Positions 10,421-21,760 of a stretch of DNA of 64,000 nt are shown in pieces. The position numbers and the translations under genes were made by a program. The stretch covers positions 74,226,587 to 74,290,586 of the forward strand of contig OZ010586.1 of the NCBI GenBank assembly GCA_963932145.1, written 5' to 3'. The notes beneath the pieces were generated by a model. That model saw only the letters and a list, made by a program, of their open reading frames with translations. It did not search any database and had not been told where the DNA came from. The stretch comes from Acanthosepion lycidas (taxonomy: Eukaryota > Mollusca > Cephalopoda > Sepiida > Sepiidae). Position 1 is the first letter of the stretch; each line of letters begins with the position of its first letter.

Positions 10421-11259
10421 TTCTAGATAAGATAAATCTTTATATTTAACTCTGGCTCTTGCTCCACGCAACAGCCCGTGTGTCTCGCGGTAAAAGACTC
10501 TGTTCCCTTCCCCTTTTAGTGCAATGGAGAAGTGAATAATTTTCTCAACATACGTTACTAAAGTAAATGAAAATATACCTAAAGATTTTAGGGTACAGTG
10601 GGCCGCATGAAAATATTAAGTAGGCCGCAGTGCAGCACGCTGGCCGCTGTTGGAACATCCTTGAAGGGTCACGAAAACAGAACTTGTGAATTATATTTAA
10701 CATGAAACGTGGTGAGTGAGTTTTTTATTATCACAGAAAAAGTAAATACCCACAAAAATTCAAACTTTGGCCGGATATGAACTGCAATCCTATTGGATAA
10801 AAATGAGAGTTTAATGTTTACAGTTATTAAGAATATTAAAAAAAAAAAAAAAAAAAAAAAGTATCTTAAATTAAAATATGGTGAGACATTGTTCTTCAGT
10901 ACGAAGAGATGAATGGTGGGAGATAGGAAGACGAAAAGTATGTTAAGCCAATAAGGATTACCGAGAAATATTTGCCTTGTGGCACACAAAATATCTGAAG
11001 TTTATTGTTTGTGACTGCCCATGGCATATAAGACGGACTTTTTCTCCTTGAAAAAAAATGGCTAAAACCTAACCGCCAGGTATGATATCAACTACAATAA
11101 TCATATTTGACGAGTAAAATTATTTAGATACGATGTCACATCGCTATGTTTTTACGAAAGTTGACCACATCTATTTAAAATATTTCAACCGGTAATCATT
11201 AAGTCTCTCTAACTCCCTCCCTCCCTCCCTCTCCATACCTCTCTCTGTCTCCCTCCTTC

Positions 11260-11262
<3 letters not shown>
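10421..11262. other. Unassigned stretch (possible hAT end at 10590-10650)
   Basis: No gene recognised. Poly(A) at 10838-10860 and a CCCT-rich tract at 11210-11260. Confidence 0.45.
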
Positions 11263-11323
<61 letters not shown>

Positions 11324-11390
11324 TAGATAGATACACCTAGAGAGCCAGACAAACCTACCTAGGTTTCGCCTAAACGGATCGTCAGGGAAA

Positions 11391-11461
<71 letters not shown>
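11263..11461. repeat. Two (AT)n arrays separated by 70 bp
   Basis: Arrays at 11263-11321 and 11392-11461, with (GATA)3 at 11322-11331 and a short unique spacer. Confidence 0.95.
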
Positions 11462-11474
<13 letters not shown>

Positions 11475-11483
11475 ATATATATG

Positions 11484-11781
11484 TAAAGTTCCAGGAACTT
11501 GGAGTGATTTTAAATGTGATTTAAGTTTAAGAATCTAATGATTTTTTTTCTTTTTCTTTCAGATTTAACAACTTAAGTCTTTGACACTTTCAACCATGGA
11601 AAGATTAACAATCAAACGTGTTAAAGTTATCGAAGCCTACTACGAAAATGGACGTTCAAATTTAAAATTATAACGGCCCACTGACTCCGCTAGTAAAAAA
11701 AAAAAAATACACACTAAACAGTGATCTTTTGTGGATGCAGTGGCTTTTCATCAACCTTCCTTGGATTTTCATCAGCCCAAA

Positions 11782-11785
<4 letters not shown>
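11484..11785 (+). mobile_element. Scrambled fragment of the 9087-9987 mariner-like element
   Basis: 11484-11672 equals one long inverted repeat, including CCATGGAAAGATTAACAATC and the I-E-A-Y-Y-E-N-G-R-S region. 11720-11780 carries the antisense of the transposase block encoding W-A-D-E-N-P-R-K-I-V-E-K-P-L-H-P-Q-K. It is therefore one terminal repeat joined to an opposite-strand internal piece. It ends at a (TAT)n run (11778-11811). Confidence 0.75.
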
Positions 11786-11812
<27 letters not shown>

Positions 11813-12017
11813 GTTGTTCCTTTAGGACCATGGCGATTATTGCTCTTGACAACTTTCTATCCTTTATAACTCTTCATAAATGTTGGTCATTTACACAATC
11901 CAGGGTTGATGTGTACTACCCAAGAACACCCCGACTGCGGGGATAGGGGCAACCTGTTGATGGAAACCGTGCAGTGTTTTGTGACCATCGCAAGCTTATT
12001 AACAGTTGCTTTTTTTC

Positions 12018-12410
12018 TACCTACATTTATATACATCAGGAATTAAATTAAACACAAGTCATTATTAAAGAATGAAAATTTTCACGGATTTTCACGTCAT
12101 TCTGTCCGTCTTTTTTTTTTCATCCAAATCCGTGAATTTATTTTGCTCATGTTAAGCCTCGAAAAAAATCTCTATAAAATTCACTATTTTTATTCATAAT
12201 GTCGAATGTGTTAAACTCAAGTTGATGTTAAAAATTGCCTCAAAACAGTGTCGATTTATTTAAGATGGAAGGATCTATTATAACATGTCTCTGATTTGTA
12301 TTTAGATACATTGTATTTATTTTCAGGTTTTTCTAGTTGAATTGTTCACCTATATCGCACACGTTCCATTATTGTACATAATTAGGTTGCACTAAAATTA
12401 ATATTTTATA
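12018..12410 (+). repeat. Dispersed repeat family R4, copy 1
   Basis: Aligns with 26228-26660 (same strand) and with 31110-31530 and 51205-51990 (opposite strand). Landmarks: TTTTCACGTCATTCTGTCCG, CATGTTAAGCCTCGAAAAAA, TTTAGATACATTGTATTTAT and TATTGTACATAATTAGGTT. Non-coding. It may be the 3' region of an unrecognised retroelement. Confidence 0.8.
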
Positions 12411-12600
12411 TGACTACGATCTTATGAATATTGAGATGTAGTAGAGGGAGAAACGTATCATAGGTTCGACGGGTGGCTACGAGACACTTGCACCGACCCT
12501 GACACATGCTCGTTAGGTAGATGACTCGCCGCTTTCCTCTGTTCTCTGTCACTCTGGCCTTCAATGTCTTGTGAGTGTCAAATATCCAATTGTCTAATGA
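12405..12600 (-). pseudogene. RTE-type LINE 3' end fragment
   Basis: The minus-strand text corresponds to the last part of the RTE protein (T-L-K-A-R-V-T-E-N-R-G-K-R-R-V-I-Y-L). It resembles 29500-29760, but about 190 bp remain. Confidence 0.6.
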
Positions 12601-12779
12601 CAAACACAAAATGTAAATGAACGTTTTTGTGCAATCAAATATGAAATATATTTACTATCAAGATATTTGAATATTCCATAAAAAAATCAACATTTTGTTA
12701 AGATTTTAAATTAAAGCATTTAATTGAATCGTATAATTTTTTAAGCAAATTAGATACTTTTATTTACTATTGTTTACAC

Positions 12780-12915
12780 AATAAAAGGCCCAAGAACCAC
12801 TCGAGGTAGAGGGTTACTAAATGAGGTTGTTAAAAGTAGGTAACGCATGACTCAAGACTTGAAGCGGTTAAGATTGTCAAGATCAAGGAAACATTCTCTC
12901 GGGAATCTGTTCAAT
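12780..12915 (-). mobile_element. LINE tail-B group, 3' end fragment
   Basis: The reverse complement ends with TTTAGTAACCCTCTACCTCG and GTGGTTCTTGGGCCTTTTAT, the tail shared with 22005-22050 and 45045-45090. Only the 3' end is present. Confidence 0.65.
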
Positions 12916-12934
12916 AAAGTAGCGGTTCTTTGGA

Positions 12935-13400
12935 ACTTATGAAAGGAGTGAGAAGGATTTGATCCTGTATACGTGTTGTCCTCCTATGTGGCAGTGAGTG
13001 CTGGACGATCTCCTCAAAGATGAAGAAGAGACATTAAGCAACAGAAAAGTGATTTCAGAGATGGATGCTGGGGATACTGTTGACCAAACACGTGAGTAAC
13101 GTCGAAATTTTGGAGAAGATGGAAACAAAAAGGAAACTAATATTTAATATCAGGAAGGAAGAGAAAGTTGAGGTTTCTAGGGCATATAATCAGAAAGGGG
13201 GGGGGGGCTTGGAAAATTCACGGGACAGATAGAGGGAACAGAGGAAGACAACATATGACATACTTGAACATGAGTACATGAATGGCGGATCAGGGCTTAG
13301 GAGAAATAAGAGAAAGACAAAGCTTATTAAGAGCTAAAAGGGACAGGAAGTTGTGGAGAGCCATTATCACCTACATCCAGAGGGGACACGCCACATAAAC
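12935..13400 (+). pseudogene. RTE-type LINE C-terminal part
   Basis: It follows the RTE 3' region: text equivalent to S-E-C-W-T-I-S-S-K-M-K-K, then E-M-D-A-G-D-T-V, then GAGACATTTGAAG-like and CTAGGGCATATAATCAGAAA. It ends at GGGACACGCCACATAA, the 3' border. A G9 slippage run sits at 13199-13207. Many frameshifts. Confidence 0.75.
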
Positions 13401-13414
13401 AATGTGCGATATTT

Positions 13415-13810
13415 TTTTTAAGCAATTCGCCCCAAGCAAAGCAGGAGTGTCACTAGCACGCAAGAGGTTACAAAGAATGGAGAACAAGAGTAAAGAGGCG
13501 TGTTTGAGGAAAGGATAGAGAGAAGGGCGGGTAACAAGATCAGGGTGTCAGATGTCGATTGACATTGCACTTGAATATTTAAAGATTATAGTTAGGGAAG
13601 CAAGTATAGGGAAGGCAGTCCCACAGACGGGAAGTGCGAGAGAAGAAGCTGTTTGAGTAGAGAAGAGACGGGTACATTTAACCGTTTCGGTCGTGAACGG
13701 ATGGGACCGAGATGCCAGCCAGGTAGCTCGCTTAAATTCATGCAGTCTGGGAACCAGCGAAAGTAGCTCGTCGGAACAGCTACCGTGAAAATACAGCTGC
13801 AAATCCATCC
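13415..13810 (-). pseudogene. LINE tail-A group, C-terminal segment and tail
   Basis: The minus frame 13548-13808 reads Y-F-H-G-S-C-S-D-E-L-L-S-L-V-P-R-L-H-E-F-K-R-A, then A-S-R-S-H-P-F-T-T-E-T-V-K-C. This is the same protein region as 5580-5830. The tail at 13420-13465 is the reverse of AGTGACACTCCTGCTTTGCT with GGGGCGAATTGCTT. 5' truncated. Confidence 0.85.
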
Positions 13811-14584
13811 ATACGTATCGGCGTATATCTGTTAACAGTTCTTTTTATTTTTCTACAATAAAACAAACTCAAATTCCAGTCAGTCTGTGTATCTTAGCGT
13901 GTCTCTCCCTCTCTCTTTTCCCCCCTCTCTCTCTCTTTTTGCTTATAACCCACACGCCTTCCAGTCAGAATGAAATTCAAGGCCTTAAAAGCAGCATGAG
14001 TAAAGTAAATTGTAATCCGAGTCGGCAACGAAATCGACCAACCATTATTATCACATATCTGGTGATGCATTGATAATTATTGTTTTTGTGAGAGTTGAAG
14101 CTCAATTTATACTGCCAATATTAGCCTCGCTCTGGGCATCTCCAAAGCCCCGGATGTCATGGACGACTCTTTCATTTGAGCCTTGACCTTCACCTGCAAA
14201 ACCGGAAACAAGATGATATATCAATTTCCAGTCATATTTATTTTTGACCATTTCCTTTTGCTATGTTATTTTTTGTTTCAATAATTAATAATGTTAATTC
14301 TTTTATTTGTTCTTTCAATTCCATGAAGCGATTTTTATTATTATTAAGAAACATTATTAATATTTTTGAAATCATTAACTTCATTATAATTTATAATGAA
14401 GCTGAGAATGCAGTAAAGACAAACATTAAAAGAAAAGATGAAAAATACTCTTAAAGATGCTGTTTTATAATGTCTACATAATCTATCAATTAATGTTTAA
14501 TTTGGGATTAAGTATCTTGCTTTTTAAATCAATTGATTCGAACATCGTTAGAATGAAAATCATATTAGTCAAACATTACCAAGG
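13811..14584. other. Unassigned stretch
   Basis: No gene or repeat recognised. CT-rich at 13900-13940, AT-rich from 14230. Confidence 0.45.
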
Positions 14585-14965
14585 GACGATTGTATTATAG
14601 AATAAAAATGTAAGAAAATATTACAACTAATAATACTACTTGTGTAAATAAAGCAACTAAAATTAAATTAAAATAAAGAAAAAAAAAAATTAATAATGGC
14701 TGACAATCCTTCTTCTCGCGAAATCACGAGATAATATAATTAATATTAATATTTGTATAAATAAAGCAATTAAATTTAAGATGAAGGAAATACTATAAAA
14801 TGTAATAATGGTTGTCAAAGCTTCCGAGAATAAAAATTCAAGATAATATTAGTACTACTAATACCACTAGAGTAAATAAAGGAACTAAAATTAAGTTGAA
14901 AAAGACAGTAATAAAAATTAATAATGGTTGACAATATGGCCTCGTCGTACGTATGAGAAAATAAC
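14585..14965. repeat. Three tandem ~114-bp AT-rich units
   Basis: The landmark TAAATAAAG plus CAACTAAAATTA (or close variant) recurs at 14645, 14758 and 14873. Each is followed by AATAATGG(C/T)TG(A/T)CAA. The period is 113-115 bp, and the copies are diverged. Confidence 0.7.
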
Positions 14966-15164
14966 GAATATGCTTATGTTATTAGCTTTGCACCTCTGCA
15001 TGGGGAAATCTTGTAGAAGAATTGGTTAGAACAACAGTCATATGCTTTCCGAGTAAAAAAAAGGAAGTTTGCTCAATGCCAAATTGAGTCTTTTCGCAGT
15101 TGATTAAGCTGGTCAATTTAACGAATATAAAACATTGGGTTAGTTAAAGTCGACTTTATTTATA

Positions 15165-16070
15165 ATCTGATTGATTGTCTATGCAAATATGGGTTGGCTA
15201 TATGTATGAACCTATAAAACAAAAAAAAAGGAATGGAAAAAAAAGAAAAATCACTGGTTGGTTGGTTTATGGTTGAGATGACACGCAAATATTGGTCGGG
15301 TCTATGGTTAAGTCTATAAGCGCAACATTGGTCGTGCTTGTGCCTAATTCTATTCGAAAGCATTGGTCGGGTTTGTACCTGAGTCTATATGTATGCAATA
15401 TTCGGGTTTTTAACCGTGTCTATAAGCATGCAATGCTAGCATTTACACCTGTCAAATCATGGGTTTCTTCAAGAGTATATACGCATGCAACAGATGGTTT
15501 TGCACATCAAACTATGCGCATAAAATGGACAGGTTTGGATTTGAGTCTATACTCAAGAATTGGTCGGATTTGCAACAGAGTTTGCTCACAAGTATTAGTC
15601 GGGTTTGTGGCTAGTCTATGAGGCAAGCATTGATTGTGTTTATACTTGTGTCTATACGCAAGTATAGGCAGGGTTTGCACTTGGTTCTACACGCTAGCAA
15701 TGGTTGGGTTTATACTTGAGGCTATACGCAAGCTTTGGTCGTGTTTGTGCGTGAGTTTATGCGCAAGCATTGGTTGGGTTCTTACCTAAGTTTCTACGTA
15801 AAGTTTCTTTTACTTTGAGCATGAGTCGATACGCTAGCATTGATTGGGTTTATACTTGAGGCTATACGCAAACACTGGTCTTATTTTTGCCCGAGTCTAT
15901 GCGCAAAGATTTGTGGGATTTGTACTTGAGTCTATGAACTAACATTGGTGGAGATTGTACTTGCATCTATACGCAATCATTGATATGATTCGTACTTGAG
16001 TCTATGGGCAATCATTGGTAGGTTTGTACTTGAGTCTATACGCAAGCATTGGTCTGGTTTATGATCCTCT
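15165..16070. repeat. Degenerate ~36-bp minisatellite, about 25 copies
   Basis: The repeating core is close to GCATTGGTCGGGTTTGTACT followed by TGAGTCTATACGCAA. Starts at 15291, 15327 and 15362 set a period of 35-36 bp. Copies vary by substitution, indicating age. Open frames here are artefacts of the period. Confidence 0.9.
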
Positions 16071-16578
16071 CAGCAGGTATCCACAAAAATATAACCAATT
16101 CATGCATATATCTTATCCCTCTGCAGTCGGTGTATTTTCAGCCCCGTTGACAGAGTATTTTTTGCAGTCGATCACTGCTTTTTATGAAGTTAATGATAAA
16201 CACTCCGGAGAGCCATACCATTTAGGCATTTGCATAGGGGGTCAGGGCCATTTACGGAAAAACCGGCTGAGAACAATTCTTGAAAATTGCTTCCCCATAC
16301 AAATAATATTTGTAAATTCCTATTTCTTTTCGAAACTCACCTGAAACATGCGAGAAATTTATGTTTCGATCCAACACATATAGTATTGTGTTGAAGAGAT
16401 TGTGACAGAGAAAATCTGTGCTTTATATGTGTTTTGGTGTATAGTGATATGAAAAACATTAAAGAAAATTTTTCTTCTCAAAATTTATATCAGCCTTTCT
16501 CTAGTTTTTTTATTTTACAAAACCCCCTAAACATACGCCCTCATTGCGCTGATAACCCAACGCACAATCTATCTATCT

Positions 16579-16584
<6 letters not shown>
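16071..16584. other. Unassigned stretch
   Basis: No gene recognised. It includes CATTTAGGCATTTGCATAGG at 16218 in otherwise unique sequence. Confidence 0.45.

Positions 16585-16654
<70 letters not shown>
16585..16654. repeat. (AT)n microsatellite
   Basis: About 35 AT repeats. Further GT and AT/GT arrays lie at 16747-16771 and 16845-16894. Confidence 0.95.
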
Positions 16655-16657
<3 letters not shown>

Positions 16658-16843
16658 AGTATAGGATTGGTGTATACGTAATAAATTCCAATAACCCCAA
16701 AATAATATTCTTAAAAGAGGGCTCAATGCAGTGTAGATCAAATATATGTGTGTGTGTGTGTGTGTGCGCGTGTAATTTATTCGAAAATTATAACATATGT
16801 TAAAAATCACTACAAAAATAGACATTTTCTCTCAACAAAATGG

Positions 16844-16894
<51 letters not shown>

Positions 16895-16895
<1 letters not shown>

Positions 16896-17404
16896 GAAAA
16901 CGTTTCTGCGGCTTAATACATCTTCGTCTGCAATCTCCGTTTTAGAGCAAACTTTATAAAACACCCTTCTTAAGGCTTTCTTCACATAAAGTCGGGTCTT
17001 ATGGAATACTAGGATTCCTTAAATGAAATATATCGAATATATAATCGTAGCATTGTCAGAAAACATTTTTAGAGGTTGGATCGCGTTACTATGAATTTCT
17101 ATAGCAGAGCGGACAAATAAACTCGTGAAGTACCCAAGATAAATAGATTTTTCTTGTACATATAAATGTATATATTGGATATTGTCATTAATGTCTTAAT
17201 TTGATATTGAAATTTGAATTAACAGTTTCTTGAACTTTCAATTTATTTATGTAACTGGGATTTTATTTACTTTTGAGCTAAGAGGATTGTTTTTGTCCGC
17301 TACGTCATGTCCGCTAAGTTTTTTGTTCTGGAATCATTATAAGCAACCTCCTACTACTCCTGGCTTTAAATAACCTACAAAGGGTTGATAAACCAAAAAA
17401 ATTG
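16895..17404. other. Unassigned stretch
   Basis: No gene or repeat family recognised. Confidence 0.4.
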
Positions 17405-18165
17405 CAATGTCTCTGCCCAATCCTCACTTTCCAGTCTTAATAGACTTCAAAAGCATTTACATCGTCTTGTGGGTGATGAATTATTTTCCACACTGTAACC
17501 TTCTTTATACAGACCTATCATTACTCTACCGTTATTTCTATGGCAAATGTTCTGATATGTCCCGGAAAGGGATATATTTGAACGAAGTAGCTAAGTGGTT
17601 TTGGCTACTATAACCAAGTAGAATACGGTAGCAGTAATCGACTGGTACGCATCGTAGTCGCAGGTACGAAGTATAGATCAATGGCGTAGTCTAATGGGCG
17701 TCGTTATAGACTTAGCTCTCAGACTAAGGCTCTTGACTCTCCTACACGTCCGTCTGTATTTATGACGGACACCAGCCAATCATATTCCAGTGAAGGGGAA
17801 CACAGGTGCATGCTTATTCCATTATATCATGTTCAAACGAGCAACATTCCTTTGTTCCACCAGTTCAGACCTTTACAGCTAAGAACCACCATGTCACGCA
17901 CACAGGGTCGAATCATTCTCACTCATTTCGTATTCCATTTGTAACAAGGAAGTTCCACTCAGACAACGTCTTCTCCTGAACCGATACAGAAAGGATGATT
18001 GTTCGGGCACTACAATCTTAACCTCGTCAAGTCTAGGGTCAGCTGTTATCTACCTTACATATCCTCATAATCTGCACTTACTTCCTCCTCTTATGTTCGT
18101 ACAGTAACCTAATTTAGTAATTCGCTACCTTGAGTGGTTCTCTTGAGCCTTGTACTTTAGTAAAA
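17405..18165 (+). pseudogene. LINE tail-B group, C-terminal region and tail
   Basis: 17440-17560 corresponds to the block V-G-D-E-L-F-S plus Y-R-Y-F-Y-G-K-C-S-D seen in the minus-strand copies at 22100-22500 and 45180-45600. 17890-18000 matches the S-H-S-F-R-I-P-F-V segment. The 3' tail at 18120-18165 (CTACCTTGAGTGGTTCTCTT, then GAGCCTTGTACTTTAGTAAA) marks group B. A ~200-bp segment at 17600-17780 is unrelated and may be a nested insertion. Confidence 0.7.
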
Positions 18166-18790
18166 GAAAAATAAAATAAAATGATACAAATAAAAATAAT
18201 ATCTCTTCATTAATGGACGTCGTTAGTCCTCCACTTAAACGTGCAAAAATAAGGGGGGGGGGGAAACTGAATGAACACACGAGAAAGTTAGACGAACCAT
18301 AGGCTGCTGCCTTGCAATGTTCCTCAAAGACGCCCATCTGCTTTTTATTAGGCGACAATAAAAAGCTGATGGGAAAGAAATATATGAAGCAGTTCAAAGA
18401 GAACGAACTGACCTGAAAACAAATGCAAAATCCAGACAGCTTTGTATGCAGTTGTCACGTGACCAGTCTGGAGGTCATCGGTTGGTCGTCTGCTTTCCGC
18501 GGCCTATTTGTACCGCGTCGGCACTAATTACATTTGATATTCGTTTGTCGTCAAGGAGGTGGCGGGTTTTATTCATTCTGAAGTCTGTGTTTGCTTCGAA
18601 TGTTTGTTTGTTTCTATTTGTTTTTCTTTGAAACCACATACACACACTACACGCACACTACACACACACTACACACGCACGCACACACGCACACACACAC
18701 ACTACACACACGCACGTGTGTGTGTGTGTGTGCGCGCGTATGTGTAATTGTGTATTTGATTTGGGTAGCAATTCCTTTTTTATACAAGTA
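18166..18790. other. Unassigned stretch with CA/CACTA-rich tract
   Basis: No gene recognised. Low-complexity (CA)n and CACTACACA repeats at 18640-18715 lead into (GT)n at 18716-18733. Confidence 0.5.
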
Positions 18791-18873
18791 TTAGGTTGGT
18801 GCAAAAATAATGTCGGTTTTTCACATATTTTTTAACGTCAAAAACCGACATTATTATTTTGGCACCAACCTAA
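18791..18873. mobile_element. Palindromic mariner MITE
   Basis: TTAGGTTGGTGCAAAAATAA at the left and the matching inverted end at the right, with internal TGTCGGTTTTTCA versus TCAAAAACCGACA. TA precedes and TA follows. Imperfect relative of 10085-10156. Confidence 0.9.
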
Positions 18874-18874
18874 T

Positions 18875-19498
18875 ATCATTAAAGGCTGCTGACAATGTAC
18901 TGTGATTATATATTTTGTGTCTTGTGTTCGTTTGTGTTTCTTTCCTGTTCATAAATTGTATAAAATTGTTCTGTGTATCCGAGGACTTTCGGTTACTCTA
19001 TTATCCATTATCAAGGGTGTTTTTTTTTTCGTTTTTTTTTTTATTTTTGACTGCATGTGTAGATTATTTTATGTTTCTAGTGTGATGAGAAAGTTTTAGA
19101 ATTTTCCAAACAAGAAAAATTAAATAAAAAGCTTCATCGCCGTACTTTGTCAATCGTCTTCAATAAAACTTACTTTGAAAAATTAGGAGGTCAATTAAAA
19201 TACGAGACTATGGTTTCAACCTGACGGTCTCTTCGGGCGATACTTTTAAAATGACCACTTTAATGCTTTATTTAAAAAAAAAACAAAAAAACAAAAAAAA
19301 ACACAAAGAACGATATATGATTATCTTTCAAAAAAATAAAATTAACAGGCTCATGATGACTGAAAAACATTGATCTCCTTATTTTTAAAGTTAAAGGCCT
19401 ACTTGTTATTTTTCTTTTTACATATCTTTCTCACGTGTACTGGGCACTATTTAATTAATACTACTGCTTCCTGGCCTGATTCAAATCTGACGATTAAC

Positions 19499-19500
<2 letters not shown>
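18875..19500. other. Unassigned stretch
   Basis: No gene recognised. T-rich at 19020-19050 and A-rich at 19271-19310. Confidence 0.4.

Positions 19501-19590
<90 letters not shown>
19501..19590. repeat. (AC)n(AT)n compound microsatellite
   Basis: AC repeats to about 19543, then AT repeats to 19590. Confidence 0.95.
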
Positions 19591-19591
<1 letters not shown>

Positions 19592-19594
<3 letters not shown>

Positions 19595-19708
19595 TGTAAC
19601 CCGGATATAAGAGAGTTGCCAGGACCGGAGAATAATGCTCTTATATCAGGGTTTCTCTTATATCCGGGTTTCTCTTATATCCAGGTATCTTATATCCGGG
19701 TTACACTG
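19592..19708. mobile_element. pogo-type MITE (117 bp)
   Basis: It begins CAGTGTAACCCGGATATAAG and ends with the inverted copy finishing TTACACTG, with TA on each side. Internal TTATATCCGGGTTTCTC repeats. CAG ends with TA duplication fit the pogo group. Non-coding. Confidence 0.8.
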
Positions 19709-19810
19709 TATGTAGTCATTCACTGACAGTCTCTTTCGCTGTATCATCTGTGTGGCTATATATACGACTGCTTTAAGCCGGGATCGATATATATATATAT
19801 ATATATATAT

Positions 19811-20100
19811 AATTATTTATTTAAAAATATGATTCCAACACGCTACATAAGAGGTCTCATGTTTCAAAACAAGAGCCGAAAACTTCAAAATAATATTCGA
19901 ATTAACTTGAGTTAAAGTAGGCTCTGTTCCATCTTCAAGCGAAATTTTTTGAGATTCCCAAAAAATTTCGCTTGAAGATGGAACAGAGCCTACTTTAACT
20001 CAAGTTAATTCAAATATTATTTTGAAGTTTTCGGCTCTTGTTTTGAAACATGAGACATCTTATGTAGTGTGTTGGAATCAAATTTTTAAATAAATAATTA
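19811..20100. mobile_element. Near-perfect 290-bp palindrome
   Basis: Both arms (19811-19950, 19960-20100) run from AATTATTTATTTAAAAAT to AAAATTTCGCTTGAAGATGG around a centre of about 10 bp, with very few mismatches. The arm contains the same landmarks as 53355-53540 (CGCTACATAAGA, TCATGTTTCAAAA, AACTTCAAA, CATCTTCAAGCGAA). It is therefore a palindromic member of that MITE family. Confidence 0.9.
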
Positions 20101-20213
20101 TATTTATGCTCTACTTTCGTATCGAGCACTATTTTTTAAAAATAATTACAAAAATACTAAGGAACTTTGGATTATTTACCAAACCAGTTTCTTTCCTATT
20201 TTCTACAATATTT

Positions 20214-20214
20214 T

Positions 20215-20290
<76 letters not shown>
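20214..20290. repeat. (AC)n(AT)n compound microsatellite
   Basis: Short AC run to 20230, then AT repeats to 20290. Confidence 0.95.
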
Positions 20291-20293
<3 letters not shown>

Positions 20294-20344
20294 ATTAAGA
20301 CAACCTTAAGGATTCATGTAATATCAGTAAAACTATATGGCAGT

Positions 20345-20640
20345 AAAAGCTATATAATTTTCTCACAGATGAAGGGGAGGCCTGAAGCAACAGAAATGTG
20401 GTTCTACAGAAGGATGCTGTGAATACCATGGACCGAACATGTGAGAAACGACAAAAGAAAATAGAATACTTATACTTAACATCAGGAAGAGACAGTTGAA
20501 GTTTCTAGGACACATAATGAGGAAAGAAGGCTTGAAAATTTTGATACTCACATGACCAATTGAAGGCAAGAGAGACAGAGGTAAACAAAGCATAACCAAC
20601 CAGGCAAGCGTGAGTAAATGGATGATGGAACAAGTTTAGT
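20345..20640 (+). pseudogene. RTE-type LINE C-terminal fragment
   Basis: It matches 38950-39240: the region encoding M-W-F-Y-R-R-M-L, then the CCATGGACCGAACATGTGAG block, K-R-Q-L-K-F-L-G-H-I-M-R-K-E-G-L as CAGTTGAAGTTTCTAGGACA, and the ATGGATGATGGAACAAGTTT region. Frameshifted. Confidence 0.75.
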
Positions 20641-20644
20641 AGAA

Positions 20645-21760
20645 ATTAAACGGGCTCGGAAAACCCACGCTAAACTCGGCCTTGTGCTACATACATCCCT
20701 CGTTGGGGGGGGGGGCTGTTAAATATAACAGTCGACCAAATTGTTCAACTGTCGAACTCTCTGCCATAAGCAGAGAGGAACCTGGACGAGGCTTTGCCGA
20801 AGAGCAAAGTTACGTCCGGGGAGGTAGACAGACCCCGCCACCCGTTAATACGGGTTCTAAGGGAACCCATGCTAAACTCGGCGTTCTGCCACATACATCC
20901 CTCGTGGGGTTGGGGCTGTTAAATATAACAGTCGACCAGACTGTTCATTACTGTCGAAATATCTACCTTGAGCAGAGAGGAACGCGGACGACGCTTTGCC
21001 GAAGGTCAAAGTTTCGACCGGGGTAGTAGACAGAACCTGAACCCGCTTATGTGGGTTCTAAGGGAATATTTTTGGCCGAGCCTACGGGCTCGGAGACCAC
21101 ACGGTAAACTCGGCTTTGTACCACATACATCCCTCGTTGGTGGGTGGCTGTTAAATATGACAGTCGAGAAGACTTGGTAACTGTCGAACTCACTGCCTCG
21201 GTAGAGAGGAACCCGGACGAGGCTTTGCTGAAGGGCAAAGTTTCGTCCGGGGAAGTAAAGTCCCTGAACCCGTTTATGCAGGTTAAAAGGGAATAGTTTT
21301 GGCCGAGCCTTCGGGCTAGAAGAACCCAAGGTAAACCCGTACCTCATACATCCCCAGTGGGTCGGCTGTTAAATAATAAAAGTCGAATATATCTAATCGG
21401 ACTGTGCTGTCGAACTCTCTCTCTTTGACAGAGAGGAACCTGTACGAGGCTTTGCCGCAGAACAAAGTTTCATCCGGGAAGGTAGACAAACCCTGAAGCC
21501 GTTTATGCAGGTTCTAAGGGAATATTTTTGGCCGAGCCTATAGGCTCGGAGAACCCACGGCAAACTCGGCCTTGTGGTACATACATCCCTCGTGGGTCGG
21601 TGGCTGTTAAATATTAACAGTCGAATAGATTGAACGCTGGGTCAGCCGACACACTCTCACTAATCGTGTAATACTCTTCTGTTGTACTTATTGTTTTATA
21701 TATGATATATCTATAACACTTGCTTTGTTATTTCTTTAACAATTTACTTGGGTCACAACA
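20645..21760 (-). mobile_element. LTR-like element, second subfamily, with five ~200-245-bp units
   Basis: Read on the minus strand it starts TGTTGTGACCCAAGTAAATT at 21760 and passes through unique sequence. It then enters five tandem units, marked by ATACATCCCT (or variant) at 21591, 21346, 21125, 20893 and 20691. Spacings are 245, 221, 232 and 202. Units are homologous to those at 2161-2660: GAACTCTCTGCC, CAGAGAGGAAC, GAGGCTTTGCCGAAG, GGTAGACAGACC, AACCCG..CGGGTT and CGAGCCTACGGGCTCGG all recur. Each unit also carries a CTGTTAAATATAACAG hairpin. The far terminus is lost in the neighbouring RTE fragment. Confidence 0.75.

Noticed and set aside
15292-15621. 109-codon frame in minisatellite
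   Set aside because: Frame tracks the 36-bp unit (a multiple of three), so openness is expected.
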